A stretch of 64,000 nucleotides of DNA, from assembly GCA_930367215.1 (NCBI GenBank), contig OV884060.1, forward strand, positions 97,736,151 through 97,800,150, given 5' to 3'. Of the stretch, positions 1-10,734 are shown piece after piece. The notes under the pieces are model-generated. The model worked only from the letters and a program-made list of their open reading frames with translations, was not told where the DNA came from and did no database searches. Both the position numbers and the translations under genes were made by a program. Each line of letters starts with the position of its first letter. Position 1 is the stretch's first letter. Source of the DNA: Pollenia angustigena. Taxonomy: Eukaryota > Arthropoda > Insecta > Diptera > Polleniidae.

Positions 1-105
1 GCATCGCTTGTTAAAGTTTACACACTGGAACACACATCATCGGAATTAATTTTAAAAAAATAAATACCAGAAGGTTGATTTCCAGAAAATGATCTGTGAA
101 GGTTG

Positions 106-225
106 TGCGATTTGACACCTCTCGATTCTTTTCTGTGGAGCTACGTGAAGCCACTGATGTATGCTGATAAGACAGCAACAATTGACGCCTTAGAAGCCAA
201 TATTAGATACATATCTTTAAGTTAA
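106..225 (+). pseudogene. mariner-family transposase, C-terminal relic
   Basis: One frame reads CDLTPLDSFLWSYVKPLMYA, then an ADKTATIDALEANI-like tail and a TAA stop. In Tc1/mariner transposases the third catalytic aspartate lies in a CDLTPLD-type block followed by a W-Y-VK segment and a Y-A-D-K-P-x-T-I motif, so this is the last ~40 residues of a DDE transposase. The preceding ~25 bases keep weak similarity in a frame with a stop, and nothing upstream of base ~80 is recognisable. The same subfamily occurs at 30.6-31.2 kb. No TIR or TSD is visible, so this is a fragment. Confidence 0.7.
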
Positions 226-541
226 AATACCTTTTTCAATAAACTTCGGGTTCTAAAATACCTTGAAGCTCATATTCATAAATCGAAATCTTTGATACCA
301 TTTGGCGCCATTCAATATCAAGCTTTTGAAAATGTTTATTTAACGATGAAAATCTTTTTTGAATAAGAAAACGTAACTTTGGTTAAAAAGACTATGTATT
401 TTATTTTTTTGGATCAAGAATATTTAAAATTATATAATTTTTTTTTTGCCAATCAAATCTTTTTCTTCAAATCAAATCTCACCTATAAGAAATAACCCAC
501 GACAGTAAAAATTACACCCAATTCGGGAAATTACCTACAAA
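226..541. other. AT-rich stretch with no recognised feature
   Basis: There is no sustained open frame and no repeat structure I can name. It lies between the mariner relic and a LINE gag relic and may be decayed sequence of either. Confidence 0.4.
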
Positions 542-793
542 GTGGCGGCACTGATGAAAAGTAAAGTTACCAAGAAACCACTTCCAATGTCTCTTGTTAA
601 CAACAAAGAAATATATAAAATAAAAATTTTAAATAACGCTATAGTCACAGCTAAACCACTCAAGAGAGAAGATAATTTAATTCAGTGCTTCCGTTTTCCC
701 CAATTTGGTCACTCATCCCAAATCATATTCAAAAAAAAGCCTTCAAGTACATGCGAATGTAAAAAATATAACAATACTCCACCAAAAATATAA
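542..793 (+). pseudogene. LINE ORF1 (gag-like) relic with decayed zinc knuckles
   Basis: The frame holds VTKKPLPMSLVNNKEIYKIK, then PLKREDNLIQCFRFPQFGHS and a C-E-C-K-K segment. This order matches ORF1 of jockey-type non-LTR retrotransposons: the end of the PRE_C2HC domain, an IY-I--L linker, then CCHC zinc knuckles with C-F-x-x-x-Q-F-G-H spacing. Cysteines are missing (C to F and C to I changes), so the knuckles are not functional. The gag-type ORF1s at 51.1-52.0 kb and 62.7-64.0 kb have the same layout in better condition. The reading frame is open from a TTG/ATG region to a TAA. It is probably an old 5'-truncated copy. Confidence 0.6.
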
Positions 794-1087
794 TACCTCA
801 ATTTGGATTTCTCCATAAACACGAAACTTCAGAGCAATGCCATCGTATAATTAAAATCAAAGGAATCATTTCTTCCAGAAATTAAAAGGCATAACCATAA
901 TGTGCTTAAGTTGGATTAAGCAAATGTGCGAATACATATAAATCATATAAAGCAAACCATATTGAACTCATGGAAACTTTTTGTTAAGTTTAATAGAACT
1001 ATCATTTCCTTAAGCAAAGTGCGAAACTGATCGCACATTCCGTACGGAATCAAATGTTTTTTGATTTTGTTATAGTTTTTTTAAATA

Positions 1088-1549
1088 CAGTGTAAATTCG
1101 ATAATCCGGACTCCACTAATCCGGAATATTCGGTAATCCGGACAGAGTTTGGTAACTCATTGCGTATTCGATAATCCGGATTGATTGCAACTCTATAGTC
1201 CGGATTGAATAACACCCGTTTTTATTTATTTTTTTATTCAAATCACAGTATGCTTTGAAAAATACAGTTAGAATGGTGTGATATGAGCAAAGATTGATCA
1301 CAGACATAATTTGTGGTATTGATGCAAGATGCCTTCAGTGAAGAGAGCACACAAGACTTTATCTATTTCAGATAAAGAAAATATTGTTGAAGAACTTAGT
1401 AAAGGTATGAGTGGAAGGGTGTTGGCTGACAAATATGAAGTTTTTAGTATTGTTAATATGTATGTACAGTAAAAATTCGGTAATCCGGATAATTCGCTTC
1501 TCCGGATTGGGGTCTGCAATCAATTATCCGGATTATCGAATTTTTACTG
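1088..1549 (+). mobile_element. internally deleted pogo/Tigger-type element
   Basis: The ends are inverted repeats: CAGTGTAAATTCGATAATCC at the left and, reverse-complemented, CAGTAAAAATTCGATAATCC at the right. Both are flanked by TA (1086-1087, 1550-1551). The CAGT-start TIR and TA target duplication fit the pogo/Tigger branch of Tc1/mariner. Additional copies of the AATCCGGA motif sit inside each end. Only the first ~37 codons of the transposase remain, so it is non-autonomous. Confidence 0.8.
1329..1441 (+). pseudogene. Tigger/CENP-B-type transposase N-terminus
   Basis: Starting at ATG the frame reads MPSVKRAHKTLSISDKENIV, then EELSKGMSGRVLADKYE. This is the CENPB_N/psq-type helix-turn-helix found at the N-terminus of pogo/Tigger transposases, where it binds the TIR. 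The frame runs into the right TIR about 37 codons in, so the second HTH and the DDE catalytic domain are deleted. Confidence 0.75.
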
Positions 1550-1551
1550 TA

Positions 1552-3132
1552 TATACATTTGAGAGACTTTTTGGTAATTTTTGGCAGTAGGTTAAGCACA
1601 GCTATGCAAATTATGGTTGGGCCTATAGTCCTATTAGACTTAAATACTTTACGTTTCATTATGCCAATTTTAATCTTTTCCGAAGAATATTCCTTGAATT
1701 AATAAATTTTTTAATTCTTTTTATTAAGAATAACCTCTTAAATAATTTAAAGTTAATTTTGTCACCTTGTAATATACTATTTTAGAACAAATATTTTTTA
1801 AGAATACAAGTTTCATTGGCGAATTACCAATACAAACTTACGTTTAATTTCGGTACATACTTATGTACGTTTGTATGTATATTAGCATATATTGGTATGG
1901 AAAAGAGTTTCACTATGAGCTAAAAAATTAATCTGACTAAGGCAAGTTTAATTTTATTTTATGTTCGCCACACATCAAAGATTTCTTCGAAGTTCTCACA
2001 AACCGAAACAATGAACGATAAATGTTGTAAATGTACTTTTATTAATGTTTTAAGCTTCACAATTTTCGGTATCGGTTTGGTGTGCACTAAGGTATTATGT
2101 TTAGTCTAGAGGCTGTGTTTAAATTGAAAATTCTCAATTCGCAATACATAGTCACAGTTGCGCTTCATTTGTACCCTGTACTAATACACAGGGATATTTT
2201 TCAACACTTTTTGTAGGGACAAGGTACGAACGAGTACATCTGAATTTCGTTCATATGAATTGAATCGTTTGTTCATAAATATTACATTATTCTAAGCTAC
2301 AAAGTAAAAACATACACATACAGATGTACACACACACCTAGTTGTACACATGAACTATGTACAAATTAAAACTAAGTATATTATTGTTATCTATTTGAGT
2401 TTCAATTCATATTTGAATATACACAGGAAAAATTTCTTTATTTTTAGTAATAGGTGGTAGTTATTTCATACGCTACCTCGTAAGTAGTTGTCATTAAAAT
2501 TTGTCATTATGTATTCTGAAAACTTCTATAATCCCCTGAGCAACTACTTATTACTTCTATTATTTTCACTATTGAATATTTGCTTACAAATAATCAGCAA
2601 AATTACTTCTTATTAGTTGTGTTGTTTTCAGTACTGAATATTTACTTACTGGTTACATACTCAATGACCACTTATTTGGTTCATGAACTAGTGATTTTTT
2701 GGCTTCTAGTAAACATATTTTGAGTACTTTCAATTCAAATAAGTAATGTTGTTTTTATCTCCAACATAACTTGCTTACTTACCAGTACCCATGATCTGTA
2801 ACTATAGTGAGAACTTCTCGCGTCGAAACAAAATATTCCATCGTTTCTCGAAAAGTGAGAAAAAAGTGTGTCAGTAGCTTATGTCGAAAACTATCAAAAG
2901 AGATTGCAGCGTTACCTTATAAATGTCATAATATTCTACTCGAAGCGGATGTGATATTGCAGACGTTGCGAACGGCAGTCACCCAATTAGTTGACGGCGA
3001 CCAAAATTTACTAAAATTTAAAATTTTTCAACGAAAGCGGCGAAAGTTCAACCGAAAATACTATACCAAATAATGTGAAGTGCGACTTTAATGTTTGTTG
3101 TGTGCAAACGAGCTTTAAAATTATGCGTATAT
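1552..3132. other. no supported gene; ACTTAC/ACTTATT-rich repeat tract
   Basis: Between ~2440 and 2790 short words such as ACTTATTA, TTACTTAC and AATGACCACTT recur without a clear period. Similar words recur at 5270-5590, suggesting divergent copies of one repeat. An 88-codon open frame at 2806-3073 has no recognisable motif and I do not call it. Confidence 0.35.
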
Positions 3133-4140
3133 TAGGGCGGGTCGATTTATTTTTCGACAATTTCCCTATGATTTCCGTATTCTATGGGTTATTCCATGAA
3201 AATTTGCCAAAGGAACCATACCTCTATCGTTAAAATCGAGTCCCCTACTTTTTGTTGGTAGATTTTTTCCCAAATTGACGTTCGTATGAAATATAACCTA
3301 CACGTTCACATCCATAACTCAAAAACTAATTTTGATAAATTTACAAAAAAAAATCTCCAACATTGGTCCAACGGTTCAAAAGTTACGGGCATTTTTGTCC
3401 AAATTTTGGAGCATTTTTCCATTCGTATGAACATTTGGAGGGATATTTAAATTACGAAGTGCCACCGTTCGATGATCCACAAATTCCTTTACACATTCAA
3501 GGAACGGAAAGACATGTCCAATTGCTGGCTGCCACTGCTAAACGAGTTGCAGGAAAGAATGTAGAAGGCGCTATGGCGACGACATTAGAGAGCCGTACGA
3601 AAACACCAAGACTTGAAAGCAAACAAGACTTTCAGAAAAAATAATGTTTTTTTTCACATTTTGTCTTTTACTACACTCAAATTGAATATTTTTTTTTGAT
3701 AATAGGTTGATAGATACTTTATTATCTCTTTATTTGAATTTTTGTAGAAAAAAAAATAAAATGGGAAAAAAATCAAAAAGTTGGTTTTATGTGTTATTTT
3801 GTTTTAGCAATATCGCATGAATAATCAACCGAATTCGATAAATTTGGGCTTAAACTCTTCGTTTTGAATTGTAAATTGAATTAAATAATGGATTGAGCCA
3901 AAAAAATGGCAATGAAAGTAATATTCTTGGACAAAATCATGAAAAAAATGGAAAAATGGTCCAAAATTTGGACAAAAATGCCCGTAACTTTTGAACTTTT
4001 TACCAACAAAAAGTAGGGGACTCGATTTTAACGATAGAGGTATGGTTCCTTCGGAAAATTTTCATGGAATAACCCATAGAATACGGAAATCATAGGGAAA
4101 TTGGTGAATTTTTTCACTCCCTACAAATCGACCCGCCCTA
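3133..4140. mobile_element. hAT-like non-autonomous element with long TIRs and exact 8-bp TSD
   Basis: The element starts TAGGGCGGGTCGATTT and ends with its inverse. Inverted similarity continues for about 120 bases on each side, including the GGGGACTCGATTTTAACGAT block. GCGTATAT occurs directly before (3125-3132) and directly after (4141-4148), a perfect 8-bp TSD. TIRs beginning TAGGG and an 8-bp TSD are the hAT signature. Between the TIRs lies a short coding remnant on the + strand. Confidence 0.85.
3448..3644 (+). pseudogene. remnant of a transposase-like protein C-terminus inside the hAT-like element
   Basis: The frame contains EVPPFDDPQIPLHIQGTERH, then VQLLAATAKRVAGKN and ESRTKTPRLESKQDF before TAA. 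I recall a repetitive arthropod and cnidarian protein family whose C-terminus has the order P-C-H-T-Q-A-V-E-R, then V-K-L-V-T-E-A, then L-x-S-R-x-x-x-P-x-F-x-T-K-x-D-F. Here H-x-Q-x-x-E-R and the S-R-T-K...K-Q-D-F tail are kept. The match is from memory of the family pattern and is not computed. It suggests the autonomous parent encoded this protein and the element is a deletion derivative. Confidence 0.5.
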
Positions 4141-4284
4141 GCGTATATTCTATAAAAATGTTAAAAGCAAAATAATTAAACAATGAAAAAATGTGCCAAG
4201 AACAAAATATTATTCACCCTTATTTTGTTTGGCGTATTTAATATACCTGACGCACAATAAAGAAATTGCACCAATCAAATATTC

Positions 4285-4980
4285 TGAAATCACACGATTG
4301 CCCTGTTTTATACAAATTTAATTGCCGCTAGTTGGTACAAAGCGAAATTGGTACAAAAGTTGCCGCAATACAGTCATACGATTGTTCCAACTTGTGTCGA
4401 CTACGAAAACAGCTGTTGTTGTAGCTTTTTTATTCTAGTTGGTTTGTTCATTAAAAAAAAGAAAATTTTATCATAAGTATATTTAAACAAATTTTTGTTG
4501 AATACTTTTATTTGAAATATTTTAAGAAAAATATATGAAATATTAAAGACAAATAAATATCTGTAAAAGAAATAATACTATTTTTTTTAAATATCTTGAA
4601 TAAAAATATTCACACTGAATAGCTATAATTAAAAAAAAATTATAACGCATAATAAATAAATTCATAATTATCTTTATTAGTTACTAAAAGAAACACTAAC
4701 AAGTAAATTTAATTAAAAAAATGGCAAATATTGCCGCAAATTGTGTTGTTTGATTGCCGCACAAGAACACAATAAATATTGGTGCATTTTTGTTATGTTT
4801 ATAGACGCGCGGTTGCATAGCAAACAGTCACACGATTGCCGCGCCAGAGTTGCATTTGATTGGTAAAAGTAAGCACAATATTGTCCTCGATTGGTACATG
4901 TGTCATTTGGTTGTGCAGTCACACGATTGGGATATTAAAAAGTGTGAAAATTGGTGCATTGCGGCAATCGTGTGATCCCA
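4285..4980. repeat. repeat tract with recurring CACACGATTG and TTGGTACA words
   Basis: CACACGATTG or a one-base variant occurs in direct orientation near 4291, 4374, 4829 and 4920, and inverted at 4965-4974. TTGGTACA/TTGGTGCA and GCCGCAA words are interspersed. The outermost copies are inverted relative to each other (ATCACACGATTGCC at the left, its inverse at the right), so this may be a MITE with subterminal repeats. No clean TSD was found. Confidence 0.5.
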
Positions 4981-4981
4981 G

Positions 4982-5266
4982 CTTAAGTTCCAATTTACAT
5001 TATACGATTTTTGTCGTTGCGATTATTGTCGTTTCTTCTTCGAAGTCGGTCTGATATTTACACTGTTAAATTTTTGTTGTTACAACTTTTTCTGTACCAC
5101 CGAACCTAAATACATTTTTTTGTCAAATGAGAGAACTAATGACCGAACAAAACGAATCGAGGAGTACACTCGCTTGTGTACCCCTATTAATTCCTCTCTC
5201 CCCTCTTGCCCATAAGGTACAAATCGCAACGACAAAAATCGTATGATGTAAATGGGGACTAAGCAA
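4982..5266. mobile_element. small MITE with ~40-bp TIRs
   Basis: The left end contains CATTATACGATTTTTGTCGT and the right end contains its near-inverse, with pairing over roughly 40 bases (4982-5025 against 5222-5266). The core includes a CCCTCTTGCCCATAAGGTAC segment that resembles the cores of two other inverted-repeat elements in this window (25.7 kb and 35.8 kb). No coding capacity and no certain TSD. Confidence 0.6.
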
Positions 5267-6671
5267 TGTAAGAGTTACCCAGCAAAAACTTGCTAATGAC
5301 TTGCAATTACTGAAGAACTTACTTTTCAATGACTACTTCAGTTTTGTTGATATCAATGTGAAGTAACTATTTATAACCGAACGAGGCATTGACTTATTTG
5401 TAAGCCAATGTGGTAATGATTTATTTAACTCTCTATTTGTAAGAGAGGGTGGTAAGTACTTGCTTCCACTAACATCACCGTATAAAATTGCCAATGAATA
5501 AGTAGTGAAGACCCTGCAAATAATATTGGACCACCTGAACCATTTTGAGAAAATGGACAACTCCAATGTAATGCAAGCATGGACCATGTCATCGTTAAAA
5601 ATTGTTTGTAGTTAGACGACATGTCTTCGTTTTTTAACGACATGCTTTCGTTTTTAAACGACTTCAAAACTAATCCTCTTGAGTATACCATGGAGTAGTT
5701 TTAAAACTACTCCGGTGGCTTATATGATCCTCCCCTAGGACATCGTTATGTTAATTAGGCCATGTTTTTTCCATACGTTTGGGTTACTTTTGGATTCTAG
5801 AGGAAATAAAAAAAACGTTTTCATTTCACTTTGGTGAATTTAAATCGAATACAGTTTTAAATCGAATACATACAAATATGAACAAAAATCAAATAAGTTT
5901 TTAAAATAAAAAGTTAATTTAAATAAAAACAAAACAATTTACGAAGGTAAGGAACCAACAAAATGCAAAGATATGACTTAAGGTATGTTCAGACCTAACA
6001 AATATTTGACAATAGAATCCAAAAAAAGCGTCACCAGTAAATTGATCAAACTCATGCTTTATTTATTATAATTTCTATTTATCATAATTGCACAATGTTA
6101 TTTGAAAACTGTTAAATATTGTTTGCTCTAGCCAATCGTCTTTCTTAAAGAAAACTAGTGGTTGTGTGGAACGTCAAATTTTTAATAGGTGTAATCATAG
6201 TTTTAGAATTTTTGAAAAACTTTGGTTTTAAAAAATTATAGGAATTTAATACATTTATTATTTGCAATATTCTCAAACATTTATTTTAAATGTTCTTTAA
6301 TTTGTTGGTGATTAAGCATGTCTATATGAATCAGTAGACTTCAACTATTTTTTTTAAAAGTTGCAAACAAAACCTCTTATATATATATATGTTCCTTTAA
6401 CTCCCACTGGATCATAGGGCGCCAACAAAACCTCTTAGCTAGGATTATTTATTTCAAATTATATGTATATAGAAACGAATAGTAATATGCACATGCTTTT
6501 TGTATGAAATATCTGTCAAGTCGTCGATTACAATTTAAAACCTCTCATGACTTTGTTTGATTCCATCAAGTTGTTGGTGTTTTAATAAATAAAACTGATG
6601 ATCATTGATTCCGCCGCTATGTTTTAGTTTTAAGCATGAATATATGCTAGAACTACTTAAAAGCAGGGACC
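5267..6671. other. no gene; degenerate repeat sequence
   Basis: 5270-5590 is rich in TGACTT/ACTTGC words like those at 2.4-2.8 kb. 5600-5665 holds two tandem ACGACATG-TTCGTTTTT units. The rest is AT-rich with no frame or structure I can support. Confidence 0.35.
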
Positions 6672-7256
6672 GAAAATAACAGTTATATTGGAATTTTAAA
6701 ACAAAAAAAGCACATAGAAGTAAAAGTCGAAAAACTGATATGATAAAATATATTGATTTTTAAAATTTTGATTTTTATTTTTTCGATCAAAAATAACAGT
6801 TATTCTTTGATTTTTATTTTTTTGAGCAAAAATAACAGTTATTTTTTGATTTTTATTTTTTTGAACAAAAATAACTGTTATTTTTTGATTTTTATTTTTT
6901 CGATCAAAAGTAACAGTTATTTTTTGATTTTTATTTTTTTGAGCAAAAATAAAAGTTATTCTCTAAAGAAATGTACGTGTTTTAATAATTTAGATGGCTT
7001 TAAATAATTATTTAAATGTGCATAAGAAATTCCAATGATAATTACACATAAAAATCAAAATTATTAAATCACGTACATTTCTATAGAGAATAACTTTTAT
7101 TTTTGCTCGTAAAAATAAAAATCAAAAAATAACTGTTACTTTTGATCGAAAAAATAAAAATCAAAAAATAACAGTTATTTTTGTTCAAAAAAATAAAAAT
7201 CAAAAAATAACTGTTTTCATCTGACTTTTATGAAAAAAGGTATAACTGTTATTTTA
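6672..7256. mobile_element. foldback element: tandem repeats arranged as one long hairpin
   Basis: The left arm (about 6750-6970) is made of ~40-bp tandem units of the form TTTGATTTTTATTTTTTCGA followed by TCAAAAATAACAGTTAT. The right arm (about 7075-7220) is the inverse of these units. The arms meet around a centre near 7040 whose flanks also pair (GTACGTG-TTTAATAATTT and inverse). The outer ends, AAAATAACAGTTATA and TATAACTGTTATTTT, pair as well. This architecture is that of foldback transposons. Open frames inside are by-products of the repeat. Confidence 0.75.
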
Positions 7257-8184
7257 GTAAACAATTATTTGCAGTTTCTTAAGAACTACTTGGAACAGAG
7301 TCAAGCTTGACTTTACGTATATTTATGTCAAACTTGTGGACTCATAAAATATTAAGTGATAAATAAATCGTGACGCTGAGAACCTTCGGAACTTATCATT
7401 TTAGGGCCCTTTCAGCACCATTGTCTTTTAAATCGGTTCGAAATATCACCAGAGATGACATCTTTATAAAAATATATAGAATTGCTAATTACTTTTTAAG
7501 CTGATTTTGTTTTTGTAATATTTTGAACAGGAATAAACGGGTATATAATCGATTTGTATTTACATTGCTCATAATGTATTTTAACTTTTGTTACATTTTG
7601 TTTTGTCGTTCTTCATAAAACAGTTTCAGTTTGCCCAATATTCAATTACGGGTACATTTATAGCAAAAGTAAGGTGTTACCGCCGCCACTGCATCATTAA
7701 ATTTTGTTATTTATTATTTTACTACTTCTTATTTTCTTATATACATATGTACATACATACATAAATAGTTGTTCACCGTATGTAATTTAAGCACATTTGT
7801 ACATGCATGCATAAATATTTAAATATGTACATGCACTCAATGTGAATTGTATGTATGTAAGTATGTACGTACATATGTACACATAAATATGTTTCCATTT
7901 ATAACGGCATAATCTGCAGATCAACTGTTTCAATTTGAAGTAAAGAAAAGTAAAAAACAGTTCTTGATAGTTGATCAGGCAGAGTAGTTAAACAAATTGT
8001 TTTAAAGCCGTTTAAATAAATTTAATTTATTATTTGGATCATATTATAAATTTTAATAAAATAGCAAATCAGTTGCTCTTAAAAGTTGTTTTTTTTATTA
8101 CTGTGCTTGGTTCAACGAGAGGACCAACATAAGGAAAACGTATATAAATTACACATTACAAAAATAACCGGTTTATAATCAGTA
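7257..8184. other. no gene; microsatellite-rich interval
   Basis: 7738-7890 is a TACATATGTACATACATACA-type microsatellite tract common in fly DNA. The remaining bases are AT-rich without recognised content. Confidence 0.4.
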
Positions 8185-8330
8185 TTGTGGTTATTTTGTT
8201 GAACTATTTATGGTTTTTAATCCATTTCATTAAATTATTTTTATGAAGAAAGGAAGTTTACAACATGAAATTAATTAAAATTTTTTTTTTTTCATAAAAA
8301 TAATTTAATGAAAATTAAATTTGATTAACT
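8185..8330 (+). repeat. dispersed repeat R, copy 1
   Basis: The block TATTGTGGTTATTTTGTTGA, then ACTATTTATGGTTTTTAATCCA and GAAGAAAGGAA-TTTACAACATG, recurs at about 36169-36310 in the same orientation and partly inverted at 41300-41390. No coding capacity. The boundaries are approximate. Confidence 0.6.
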
Positions 8331-8600
8331 TTAGCGTAATTAAAAATATAAAAAAAAAAAAAATAACCGGTTTATTTTACCAAAATAAATACAAAAGCAT
8401 ATTCGAGGGCCTATTTTCAAAATCCTCTATCTTAAAAAACACAACTTTTCAGGAGAGCCAAAAAACAGTTTTTTTCGCGTATTACTTGAGTTATCGAAAT
8501 TCGATATTCTACAATATTTCTTAAATCTACCACTGAATCTCACATATAATTGGTTAATAAAATGTTGCATTATTGGGGACTTTATGCGAGATAGAGGGGT

Positions 8601-9150
8601 TTACTTCTCACAGTTTGTTTTCAATTTGATTGGTGTAAATGATCGTAAAAATAATGGTAAATTCTTCCACTTATTGGGTTGAATTGAAGGTGGAGCAGAA
8701 TATAGAGGGTTTGGTTCAATATTTTCTGTATAAGGTTTAATACGAACAGGGAGATCAATGTGATCTGTATCAAAATTTATTTTAAATTTTACGCTACCAT
8801 CTTGAAGATATAAAAGAGATCTTAAATTAGACACTGTAGGATCGTTCTTGACTCGTCCTGGTCTAATTGAAAAAAAACGCAAAAGTTTTTCATCACTGTT
8901 ATTATTAAAGAAATCATAATTTAAATATTTTTCTGGCTTCCCTAGTAATTCCAACGGAATCGATTGGCAAGTGTTTATATTGATTTTTCAACTTAATCTC
9001 TACATATCTTAGCATGGGCATTTGTCTCTAAGAACTTCTGTTCAATATTATTTTTAGCAGCAAAATTGGATAGAGCATTAGATAAATAATGGTTACGATT
9101 TTGGTAGCCACAACCATCCGAAAAAATTGAAATTGGCAGTTTGTTTACTG
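8601..9150 (-). pseudogene. decayed transposase-like protein of an uncharacterised arthropod family (SDGCGYQNRN type)
   Basis: Reading the minus strand from ~9150, one frame gives PISIFSDGCGYQNRNHYLSN, then ALSNFAAKNNIEQKFLETNAHA and a stop. A second open stretch of 117 codons (8954-8601) includes FFSIRPGRVKNDPTVSNLRS, a DLPVRIKP segment and PLYSAPPSIQPNKWKNLPLF. I recall a repetitive arthropod protein family with S-D-G-C-x-Y-Q-N-R-N, followed ~100 residues later by P-L-Y-x-x-P-x-P-I-x-x-x-K-x-x-x-L. The order and spacing here agree. The D of SDGC could be a catalytic residue of a DDE-type transposase, but that is inference. A stop and probable deletion separate the two parts, so it is inactive. 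Confidence 0.55.
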
Positions 9151-9344
9151 ATGAGTACCTATGTTTATTTTAAATAGTAAAACTGTGTACCTGAAGGCGT
9201 TGCTTTAAGTAAATTGCTGACGCATTAATATTGGGACACAGTTGTACTGATTAAGCGTCCATTGTAAAAACGTGACGTACACCATTCTTTTATCAATAAT
9301 TTTTTTTACTGCGCACGATTTTTTTTTTTGAAATGTGTTGATTA

Positions 9345-9730
9345 CAGTGTTCGAAAATAAACAGTACATTTTTTAACGTTCGGCCCACACACCCAGGAAC
9401 GATATCTATCTTTTGAGTGATTGTGTAGACATACACAACCCTTAATACCGTTCGCAACTATTTTCAAGAAAGTTAAAAAACAGAACAATTGTAGTGATAC
9501 TGTAGACAAACATTATATTTTAATGTTCTATAATGTTTTTGTGTGTGTATTTTGTTCACATCTTTTGTTGAGTTTGATAAAAACAGTAATATTTTTGTGT
9601 TCGAAAGATGACTAACAGGGAAACGTTATTTTTTTTAATGATTTTCTACACAAACATTTTTAGCGTTTGTGTTTTCCACAAATCTACCGAACAATAAGGA
9701 ACGATATTTAGTGTTTATTTTCGAACACTG
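9345..9730. mobile_element. 386-bp hAT MITE with perfect 8-bp TSD
   Basis: TIRs are CAGTGTTCGAAAATAAACA at both ends (19 bp, inverted). GTTGATTA is duplicated at 9337-9344 and 9731-9738. CAGTG-start TIRs with an 8-bp TSD are typical of hAT. Subterminal words (AACGATAT, TGTGTAGA/TTCCACAAA) recur in each half. It carries no coding sequence. Confidence 0.88.
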
Positions 9731-9738
9731 GTTGATTA

Positions 9739-10734
9739 TATTCATCAGCTGATACTATTATGTAAGATTATCACACGATAATAATATTTTAATTATATAC
9801 GATTTTAAACATTACTTATTTTGACAATTATATCATAGACGGACACTTGAAAAGAAGACACTTTTTAAGCAAATTCCAACTTTCACCAATTATTTTTATT
9901 TTTTATTATTATTATGTCCTGTGGTTCCTATAAGGAACAAAGGGCCACCATTTATTTTTATGGCTTTCGCCATTTAAATAAACTATTAAAAATTTCAAAT
10001 TCATGTCCAGCTTGCAAAAAATAGTAAAACACATTTATTGCAGAAACAAGTTATTCAAAAAAATATTTTAAAATTTATTATTAGAAAAGATAGAGGGGTT
10101 TGCATTCAGAAAAATTAATTGTGTAAGATAGAGAAAATACAAAAATGCAAATAAAACAGCAAAAAAATGTGTTTGTTATGAAAATCACACCATAGATGAG
10201 GGTTGCTTTACTGCACATTTTACCATTAAAAAGTCATTTTCGTGAAAATCAAAGATAGAGGGTTTTGAATATAGACCCTCGATATTTATGAAACTTTTCA
10301 TTAAAATTTTAAATACACAAACATATGAATATTTAGGTGCAGAAAGGGAATTGCTGAAATTTTTGGCGAAATGAATATATAATGTATTCATATATATTCG
10401 AATACGCTCTATTTACATAATGAGTGCACCAAGAAAATTATGAGAAAATTATTTGTTTGACTATTAATAATTTTAAAACTTTGCAAATATCCATTAAGTG
10501 CAAAAAGCGAACATCCTCAGCAGTAGACACTTTTTTGCACATGAGCGATAATTTTTGAAATTTCATATACTAATCAGTTTCGTTATATCGTTGAACATAC
10601 ATATTTTATAATACATATTTCCTAAACTTATTATTCAAAGTATTTTACACCTTCTACTCAAGAACTACCACACCCGGGTATCCACACAGTTTTCGTTATT
10701 ATTAAGCAAAATTTTAATTGCAATGGCTATTTAT
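9739..10734. other. no supported gene; GATAGAGGG words
   Basis: GATAGAGGGGTTT-type words occur at about 10086 and 10251, and also at 8589, while their inverse CCTCTATCTT lies at 8430. These may be subterminal repeats of the element that carried the relic at 8.6-9.15 kb, but I could not define ends or a TSD. Confidence 0.3.

Noticed and set aside
2806..3073. 88-codon open frame on the + strand
   Set aside because: No recognisable motif, no homologous copy in the window and no supportive context. Open frames of this size occur by chance.
6753..7007. 84-codon frame with repeated FLIFIFL segments
   Set aside because: It is a translation of the tandem units in the foldback element and has no coding evidence of its own.
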